Positions 57,701 through 64,000 of a stretch of 64,000 bases of DNA are shown here, one piece after another. The position numbers were made by a program, and so were the translations under genes. The stretch's first letter is position 1. The number at the start of each line of letters is the position of its first letter. A model generated the notes under the pieces. That model made no database searches. It was not told the DNA's origin and worked only from the letters and a program-made list of their open reading frames with translations. The stretch covers positions 1-64,000 of the forward strand of contig NZ_JACIEJ010000011.1 in the NCBI RefSeq assembly GCF_014196795.1, read 5' to 3'. The DNA is from Sagittula marina. Its GTDB lineage: Bacteria > Pseudomonadota > Alphaproteobacteria > Rhodobacterales > Rhodobacteraceae.

Positions 57701-58876
57701 TTATTTGCCGAAAGCGGTGCAACGGCTTTCGGGCGCGTCGAGGCCAAGGGTGTCCAGTTCCGTCTTCGGATGCAGAAAGCCTTCAATCGGTGCATTGGCC
57801 ACCACCGAGCCACGGTGTGTCAGCGGAATTGTCTGCCGCAATTGCCCGTTCCAGGGGCGAAAGGTCAGGGGCCGCCCCTTGAAGCCTGCCAGCTCAAAGC
57901 TGTCACCAAGCATGTAGGCGCGCAGCTCCGGGGCGGAGGACGCGCCGGTCCGTGTGACGGCCTCGCCCACGGCGCGCACAGCGGCCCAGGCGGCGTAGTC
58001 GCGGTCGCGCATCTGGCGCCCGGCCGCGTCCTCGAACCGGCTTTGCAACTGGGCCGCGCCCCATTGTTCCACCACGGGGGACCACGCCGAGGGACGCAGG
58101 CCTTCGCTGCCCGCGACAGGGCGGGGCATCCAGGTGTTGTAGGGGATGTACCGGGCAAAGTCGTTCAGCTCGTCGGCCACCACCAGCACATCGTATTTGC
58201 CCAACCCTTGGGTGAAAATCGGCACCTCCTGGGACGCATTACGGCGCAAATCGCCTGAGTCCTCCCAGCTTTGCGTGCGCCGGACGCTTTGTCCAAATTT
58301 CGCGGCAGAGTCCCGATAGCTTTCCCCAAGCGCAAGATCACCGGGCTTGGTGCCTTCAATCATCACGATGGCCGTCCAGCGGCGCGCAACAAAGAACTGC
58401 ATCAGCGCGTCTGTCAGCATCGCGCGGGAGGGCAGCGTATGCAGCACGTTGGCGCGACAGGCCTCGTCTCGCAACGCGCGTTCCGGTGCAGCCGTGTTGA
58501 ACAGCAGTGCGTCTTGCGCTTCTGGCAGGTCCGCCGCGGCAAGTACGTCATCCACAGGCGCATCCAGCACCAAGAGGTCCGTGGTTTTCAGAGCCTCCCG
58601 TACAGCGGCGGTGAAATCTCCGTCCACGGCAACGTGCGTGCTTTGGAGCGTCCATGTCTGCCCCATGAAGGTGCCGGTGGTGGCATTGTCTTCAAGGGCA
58701 AGCTCGGCACCGGCGCGACCTTCATCCGTGGGAACAGGCTCCAGATTCGACAGGGTGGGAGGCTGCTCAACCTCCTGTCGCAGGTAATGCAAACGGATGT
58801 CTGCGGCCTCGGAAGGCGCGGACATGCCTCCCACGCACAGCACGGCGCAGGCCAACGTTTTGGCGATGGAACGCAT
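57701..58876 (-). CDS. Periplasmic substrate-binding protein of the PQQ dehydrogenase ABC system
   Basis: 391 residues with a signal peptide (LACAVLCVGGMSAPSEAA) and a Leu/Ile/Val-binding-type type 1 periplasmic fold. Its family is found beside ABC exporters of PQQ alcohol dehydrogenase clusters. A binding protein with an exporter-type permease is odd: it may sense rather than import, or present the cargo. It is the first gene of the minus-strand operon, divergent from the PedF-like cytochrome gene. Confidence 0.82.
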   Translation of the reverse strand: MRSIAKTLACAVLCVGGMSAPSEAADIRLHYLRQEVEQPPTLSNLEPVPTDEGRAGAELALEDNATTGTFMGQTWTLQSTHVAVDGDFTAAVREALKTTDLLVLDAPVDDVLAAADLPEAQDALLFNTAAPERALRDEACRANVLHTLPSRAMLTDALMQFFVARRWTAIVMIEGTKPGDLALGESYRDSAAKFGQSVRRTQSWEDSGDLRRNASQEVPIFTQGLGKYDVLVVADELNDFARYIPYNTWMPRPVAGSEGLRPSAWSPVVEQWGAAQLQSRFEDAAGRQMRDRDYAAWAAVRAVGEAVTRTGASSAPELRAYMLGDSFELAGFKGRPLTFRPWNGQLRQTIPLTHRGSVVANAPIEGFLHPKTELDTLGLDAPESRCTAFGK

Positions 58877-59042
58877 GAATAATCCTCCCTCGGTGGCAGG
58901 CTAACCATGCGCCGTTCCGCCTCAATACGACCTTCGTCGCGCGGGACGGGGGGCTGCGCGCCACGAAAGTCCAATGGTGGCGTCTGCGGCTCTCCGCTTA
59001 GGGTCTCGGCAACGCGAACACCCTGAATGGGAGGAGGACAAT

Positions 59043-59711
59043 ATGAAGACGTTTACCCTTGGTGCCCTTGTTTTGGCGCTGCCGGTTGTTGCCTTGGCGC
59101 ATGGTAACGTGGCCCCGCAGGCGGTGGACACCGCAGGCTTGCCCGCCGTGGGCGAAGAGTGGTTGACCGAAAACCCCTATCGTGTCGAGGAAGCGGGGGA
59201 GGAGGTCTGGGCCAAGGCGGTAGAGATCGGCTCCTCTGGCTACAACCAGAACTGCGCGCGGTGCCACGGGCTCGAAGTGATCTCTGGTGGCCTCGCCCCC
59301 GACCTGCGCTTTCTGGAGGCCGAAGAATATGGCGACGAGTGGTTCATCGAACGGTTCCGCACCGGCTACACGCAGAACGGCACGACCAAGATGCCCGCCT
59401 TCGGGGAGCTGCTTGGCCAGGAGGCGGCTTGGGCGATCCGCACCTACATCGAGACGCGTCCCGACGACGACAGCGCCGCTGAATATGCCGACGAGCTGAA
59501 GGCCATCCGCGACCAGATCGTGGAAGAGGGCACCGCCGATGACGCGACCAAGGAGCGCCTCACCGAGATCGCCGAGAACATCGAGACCATGTCAGGCGCC
59601 CCGGTGGCCGACAGCGCGGCCTCGCGCGCGGCGGCCTTGCTCGACGGCACGGAACACGGCGCACAGAAGGCGGCCGAAGCCTTGACCATCGGCCTGTCGG
59701 CAGCGCACTGA
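59043..59711 (+). CDS. Cytochrome c-550 PedF-like
   Basis: 222 residues. A signal peptide ends VVALAHG, and one heme site CARCHG lies near residue 76. A middle part holds the axial Met region (TKMPAFGELLG), and a helical Glu/Ala-rich C-terminal extension follows (about 140-222). This matches the PedF cytochrome c family associated with quinoprotein ethanol dehydrogenases. It probably takes electrons from the PQQ enzyme and passes them to the terminal oxidase. The start at 59043 has GGAGGAGG before it. It heads the plus-strand operon. Confidence 0.9.
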   Translation: MKTFTLGALVLALPVVALAHGNVAPQAVDTAGLPAVGEEWLTENPYRVEEAGEEVWAKAVEIGSSGYNQNCARCHGLEVISGGLAPDLRFLEAEEYGDEWFIERFRTGYTQNGTTKMPAFGELLGQEAAWAIRTYIETRPDDDSAAEYADELKAIRDQIVEEGTADDATKERLTEIAENIETMSGAPVADSAASRAAALLDGTEHGAQKAAEALTIGLSAAH

Positions 59712-59746
59712 TTGATCTGACAGGTTTCGGGGGAGGAGAGCTGCGC

Positions 59747-60679
59747 ATGATTTCGACAGGTTTCGTGACTTGGCTGGGCCGGGCGGCCAGCGCGTGTTTG
59801 CTGGCCGCTCTGGCCGCCTCCCTGCCTGCGGGCGCAGCCCGTGCAGCAGATCCGTGCGCCGATTACGTGCCACAGCCGAAGCCCCAGAACGCCGGCCGCG
59901 ATATCGTCGGCCAGGACCTCGACACCATCATGGAGCGTGGCAGCATGACCTTCGCGCTCTATGACGACTATCCGCCCTATTCCTTTCAGGAGGGCGGCAC
60001 ACCCCGCGGCATTGACGTGGACGTCGCCCGGCTGATCGCCAGCTACATCGGTGTAAAACCCAGTTTCAAATTCGTTGCGGCTGCGGAAAACCTGGACGCC
60101 GATTTGCGCTTCAACATCTGGCAGGGTGGCATCGTCGGTGGGGCTGTCTCCAACGTCATGATGCGCGTGCCTTACGACTCTGCCTTCAAGTGCCGGGTGG
60201 AGCAGGTGGTCTTTCCCGGGCAGTACCACGAGGAACACGTGGCCATCGCCTACCGCGAGGCGGACTATCCCGACGGCGGTCCGGTGCCCGCCTATTTCCG
60301 CTTTGACACCGTCGCCGTGGAAAACGACTCCATCGCGGATTTCTATCTCACCAGCTTTGCCGGTGGTCAGACTGCCCAAGGCGTGCGACGCTATCCATCC
60401 ATGCAACTGGCGATGGAGGCGCTGAACGCGGGGGAGACGATGGCCGCGATGGGTCCGCTGGCACAGCTGGAGTTCTTTGCGGGCGAGGGGGTGGCGATCC
60501 ACCAGCCGCCGCTTGCCGGGTTGGCCAAATCGAAATGGCCCATCGGGACCGCCGTACACTTTGCCTATCGCGGGCTGTCCTACACCGTGGGTGACGCGGT
60601 GACAGAAGCACTTGACGACGGGCGCATCGCAGAAATCTTTGACACCTACGGGCTGACACACATTCCGCCCGAATGGTGA
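59747..60679 (+). CDS. Quinoprotein-associated substrate-binding protein (XoxJ/MoxJ-like)
   Basis: 310 residues with a long signal peptide ending ARAA and a type 2 periplasmic-binding fold (MTFALYDDYPPYSFQEGGTP, GIDVDVARLIASYIG). Proteins of this MoxJ/XoxJ kind accompany PQQ alcohol dehydrogenases and are thought to bind or mature the dehydrogenase rather than a transport substrate. It lies 35 bp after the PedF-like gene on the same strand, as part of the alcohol-oxidation island. A paired cysteine (CADYV, KCRVEQ) may form a disulfide. Confidence 0.88.
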   Translation: MISTGFVTWLGRAASACLLAALAASLPAGAARAADPCADYVPQPKPQNAGRDIVGQDLDTIMERGSMTFALYDDYPPYSFQEGGTPRGIDVDVARLIASYIGVKPSFKFVAAAENLDADLRFNIWQGGIVGGAVSNVMMRVPYDSAFKCRVEQVVFPGQYHEEHVAIAYREADYPDGGPVPAYFRFDTVAVENDSIADFYLTSFAGGQTAQGVRRYPSMQLAMEALNAGETMAAMGPLAQLEFFAGEGVAIHQPPLAGLAKSKWPIGTAVHFAYRGLSYTVGDAVTEALDDGRIAEIFDTYGLTHIPPEW

Positions 60680-60751
60680 AATCATCCATTGGTCTAATAT
60701 GACGTCGCGGGCCACACGCCTAGGCTGACGCACAAGAGAGAGGACACACCC

Positions 60752-61255
60752 ATGAAAATGAGCGATTCCCGTATCATCAAGGCCCCGCGCGAGCAGGTCT
60801 GGGCGGCAATCCAGGACCCCGAAGTGCTCAAGGCCTGCGTGCCCGGCTGCACCGAGATGTCCGGCTCCCCCGAGGAGGGCTACGAGGCAACCGTCGTCCA
60901 GAAGGTCGGCCCGGTGAAGGCCACCTTCAAAGGGCAGGTCGCAATGACCGACATGACCGCCCCCGAAGCCCTGAAGCTGTCCGGTGAGGGCAAGGGCGGC
61001 GCGGCGGGCTTTGCCAAGGGCGGCGCGGTCGTGACCCTGGCCGAGGTCGAGGACGGCACAGAGCTGCACTACGATGTCGAAGCCAACGTCGGCGGCAAGC
61101 TGGCGCAGCTTGGCTCCCGCATCATCGACGGCTTTGCCAAGAAGATGGCCGATCAGTTCTTTGAGAACTTCCAGAACGCGGTCGAAGGCCCCGGCGACGT
61201 GACCGAGGCCGAGCCCGAAGAAAAGAAAAGCTGGCTGAAAAAGATCACCGGCTGA
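60752..61255 (+). CDS. CoxG-like SRPBCC protein
   Basis: 167 residues of the CoxG/SRPBCC family: IIKAPREQVWAAIQDPEVLK at the start and a C-terminal WLKKITG. CoxG-like proteins help mature or anchor molybdenum hydroxylases. It precedes the small and large subunit genes of a Mo hydroxylase. A short 72-bp gap separates it from the binding-protein gene, and a ribosome binding site (GAGAGGA) precedes the ATG. Confidence 0.88.
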   Translation: MKMSDSRIIKAPREQVWAAIQDPEVLKACVPGCTEMSGSPEEGYEATVVQKVGPVKATFKGQVAMTDMTAPEALKLSGEGKGGAAGFAKGGAVVTLAEVEDGTELHYDVEANVGGKLAQLGSRIIDGFAKKMADQFFENFQNAVEGPGDVTEAEPEEKKSWLKKITG

Positions 61256-61328
61256 CCCCAGATCCGGGCGTCACGCCGCTGTCGCGGGACGCCTTTACCC
61301 AGATACGAGATTTCCAGGGAGGGAAACG

Positions 61329-61814
<486 letters not shown>

Positions 61815-61889
61815 GACTTTCATGACGGGGCGACCCGTCCAAAACATTGCGTAGGGTGGGTTTGTCCCACCATCCAAGGGAGGAATACT

Positions 61890-64000
61890 ATGCCGAAGGA
61901 TCATGGCATTGGCGCAAGCCCGAAGCGGCGTGAGGACGCCCGCTTCCTGACCGGGGCCGGTCAGTACACCGACGACATCAACATTCATAACCAGGCTTAC
62001 GTGCACTTCCTGCGCTCGGACGTGGCGCACGGCAAGATCACCAACATCGACACCACCGAGGCGGCAGAGATGCCGGGCGTGGTCCGCATCTTCACCGGCG
62101 CGGACTTCGAAGGCATTGGCGGCCTGCCGTGCGGCTGGGAAATCACCGACAAGAACGGCGACCCGATGAAGGAGCCGGCGCACCCGGTTCTGGCGCAGGG
62201 CAAGGTCCGTCACGTGGGCGATCCGATCGCCGCCGTTGTCGCGGACAGCCTGGAAGAGGCGCGCAACGCTGCCGAAGCCATCGTGGTCGACATCGAAGAT
62301 CTGCCCGCCGTGGTCAACATGAAGGCCGCGCTCACATCCGACTCCGCCCTTGTGCATGACGATCTGAGCGACAACCTCTGCTATGACTGGCAGTTCGGCT
62401 CCGACACGGAGGTTGTCGAAAAGGCATTCTCCGAGGCCGCGCATGTCACCACGCTGGAGCTGGTGAACAACCGTCTGATTGCCAACCCGATGGAGCCTCG
62501 CGTGGCGGTGGGGGATTATGCCCGCGCCAATGACGAAAGCACGCTTTATACCACCTCGCAGAACCCGCACGTGATCCGGCTGCTGATGGGCGCCTTTGTC
62601 CTTGGCATTCCCGAGCACAAGCTGCGCGTTGTGGCCCCCGATGTGGGCGGCGGTTTCGGCACGAAGATCTTCCACTACGCCGAGGAAGCCTTCTGCACCT
62701 TCGCCGCACGCCAGATCAACCGCGCCGTCAAATGGACCTCGACCCGCTCCGAGGCCTTCATGTCCGACGCGCATGGCCGTGACCACGTGACCAAGATCGA
62801 GCTGGCGCTCGACGCGGACAACAACTTCACCGCGTTGCGTACCGATACCTACGCCAACATGGGCGCCTATCTGTCGACCTTTTCGACCTCGGTGCCGACT
62901 TGGCTGCATGGCACGCTGATGGCCGGCAACTACCGCACGCCCGCCGTGCAGGTGAACGTGAAGGCCGTCTTCACCAACACCGTGCCGGTGGACGCCTACC
63001 GTGGTGCAGGACGCCCCGAGGCGACCTATTCGCTGGAGCGTGTCATCGACAAGGCGGCCCGCGAGCTGGGCGTCGACCCGATCAAGCTGCGCCGTCAGAA
63101 CTTCATCACTCAGTTCCCCTACGCGACCCCGGTGGCTGTCGAGTACGACACCGGCGATTACGTCGCCACGATGGACAAGATGGAAGAGCTGATGGACCTC
63201 GGCAACTTCGACGCGCGCCGCAAGGAAAGCGAAGCGAAGGGCAAGCTGCGCGGCCTTGGCATCAACTGCTTCATCGAGGCCTGCGGCATCGCGCCGTCGA
63301 ACCTCGTGGGTCAGCTTGGCGCACGCGCCGGTCTGTATGACGCGGCCACGGTCCGTGTGAACGCCACTGGCTCCATCTCCGTTATGGTGGGGGCGCACTC
63401 CCACGGCCAGGGCCACGAAACCGTGTTCCCGCAGGTCGTCGCAGAGATGCTCGGCATTGACGACAGCCTGATCGACATCGTGCACGGCGACACCTCGAAG
63501 ATCCCGTTCGGCATGGGCACGTATGGCTCGCGCTCGCTGGCGGTCTGTGGCTCCGCGATGGTCCGCGCGACCGAGAAGATCATCAACAAGGCCAAGAAGA
63601 TCGCCGCCCACCTGCTTGAGGCCTCCGAGGCCGACATCGAGCTGAAGGATGGTCAGTTCTCGGTGGCAGGAACGGACAAGTCCGTGGCTTGGGGGGATGT
63701 GACGCTCGCCGCCTACGTGCCGCACAACTATCCCCTTGAGGACATCGAGCCGGGCCTGGAGGAGACGGCGTTCTACGATCCGGCCAACTTCACCTATCCG
63801 GCAGGGGCCTACGCCTGCGAAGTGGAGCTTGACCCCGAAACCGGCGAAGTGAAGATCGAAAAGTTCGTGTCATCCGACGACTTCGGCAATGTCATCAACC
63901 CCATGATCGTCGAAGGTCAGGTCCACGGCGGCATCGCTCAGGGCATCGGTCAGGCGCTGCTGGAAAACGCGTCTTACGACGAGAACGGCCAGCTGCTGAG
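61890..64000 (+). CDS. Molybdenum hydroxylase large subunit (form II CoxL-like), truncated by the window end
   Basis: At least 703 residues, open at the right edge; the family is about 780-800. N-terminal [18 protein letters not shown], the Moco-binding GGGFGTK, and the active-site loop AYRGAGR (residues 369-375) are present. AYRGAGR marks form II of the CO dehydrogenase-like group, unlike AYRCSFR of true CO dehydrogenase, so CO oxidation is unlikely. An aldehyde or other small organic is the more probable substrate. The location after the PQQ alcohol dehydrogenase genes suggests oxidation of the aldehyde product. The start at 61890 follows GGGAGGA. Confidence 0.94.
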   Translation, partial: MPKDHGIGASPKRREDARFLTGAGQYTDDINIHNQAYVHFLRSDVAHGKITNIDTTEAAEMPGVVRIFTGADFEGIGGLPCGWEITDKNGDPMKEPAHPVLAQGKVRHVGDPIAAVVADSLEEARNAAEAIVVDIEDLPAVVNMKAALTSDSALVHDDLSDNLCYDWQFGSDTEVVEKAFSEAAHVTTLELVNNRLIANPMEPRVAVGDYARANDESTLYTTSQNPHVIRLLMGAFVLGIPEHKLRVVAPDVGGGFGTKIFHYAEEAFCTFAARQINRAVKWTSTRSEAFMSDAHGRDHVTKIELALDADNNFTALRTDTYANMGAYLSTFSTSVPTWLHGTLMAGNYRTPAVQVNVKAVFTNTVPVDAYRGAGRPEATYSLERVIDKAARELGVDPIKLRRQNFITQFPYATPVAVEYDTGDYVATMDKMEELMDLGNFDARRKESEAKGKLRGLGINCFIEACGIAPSNLVGQLGARAGLYDAATVRVNATGSISVMVGAHSHGQGHETVFPQVVAEMLGIDDSLIDIVHGDTSKIPFGMGTYGSRSLAVCGSAMVRATEKIINKAKKIAAHLLEASEADIELKDGQFSVAGTDKSVAWGDVTLAAYVPHNYPLEDIEPGLEETAFYDPANFTYPAGAYACEVELDPETGEVKIEKFVSSDDFGNVINPMIVEGQVHGGIAQGIGQALLENASYDENGQLL

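Noticed and set aside
59444-61069. 541-codon open frame antisense to three genes
   Set aside because: Spans several real plus-strand genes, each with its own start signals and domains.
61890-64000. Aerobic CO dehydrogenase large subunit (form I)
   Set aside because: The active-site loop is AYRGAGR (form II), not AYRCSFR.

Overview
The window looks like chromosomal DNA of an alphaproteobacterium of the order Rhodobacterales (Roseobacter-type). The evidence is the high GC content together with ChpT, DUF3553 and IalB proteins, an Usg protein, olsBA ornithine-lipid genes, ribosomal protein bL21 with a helix-hairpin-helix tail, ctaA, and the obgE-proB-proA order. No rRNA operon, CRISPR array or replication origin was seen.

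Region 1 (0.3-6.8 kb): tRNA-Val(UAC), then a catabolic unit. An AcoR/NtrC-like regulator whose AAA+ domain lacks the GAFTGA loop precedes a class B flavin monooxygenase, an acetoin reductase-type SDR and a zinc butanediol dehydrogenase. Together they suggest secondary alcohol/diol to ketone oxidation followed by oxygenation. Tandem GTTGC/GCAAC half-sites lie between the regulator and the monooxygenase.

Region 2 (7.2-18.2 kb): two RND efflux systems (adaptor plus permease) on opposite strands. Between the two permeases lies a split PQQ dehydrogenase, with a small membrane subunit followed by a catalytic subunit (SldB/SldA arrangement).

Region 3 (18.2-28.7 kb): an accessory, eroded island. It holds a decayed IS5-family transposase, a decayed tyrosine recombinase, an MDR reductase, a 2004-residue DUF4011/SF1 helicase/Vsr-like/DUF3320 protein (a known type of anti-phage defence protein) and an IstA-like IS21 remnant. 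It ends beside tRNA-Ser(CGA).

Region 4 (28.7-51.5 kb): core genome. It carries a DUF2059 protein, bL21-bL27, a GNAT, obgE-proB-proA, chpT/DUF3553, olsB-olsA, a ThiE-like gene, trmJ, ctaA, an M32 carboxypeptidase, a LysR regulator, gyrA, usg, an IalB protein, a HerA-like ATPase and an MFS transporter. An orphan intrinsic terminator near 48.57 kb suggests a small RNA.

Region 5 (51.5-64.0 kb): a periplasmic alcohol-oxidation island. A PQQ alcohol dehydrogenase with the Asp-Tyr-Asp signature of lanthanide enzymes, a cytochrome c, a Sel1-like protein, an ABC exporter pair, a YVTN propeller and a substrate-binding protein lie on the minus strand. Divergently on the plus strand are a PedF-like cytochrome c, a quinoprotein-associated binding protein and coxG-coxS-coxL-like molybdenum hydroxylase genes; the last is cut by the window end. 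The expected flow is alcohol to aldehyde (PQQ enzyme, electrons to cytochrome c) and then perhaps aldehyde to acid (Mo enzyme). A perfect GTCGTACGAC palindrome occurs upstream of both the PQQ dehydrogenase and its cytochrome gene.
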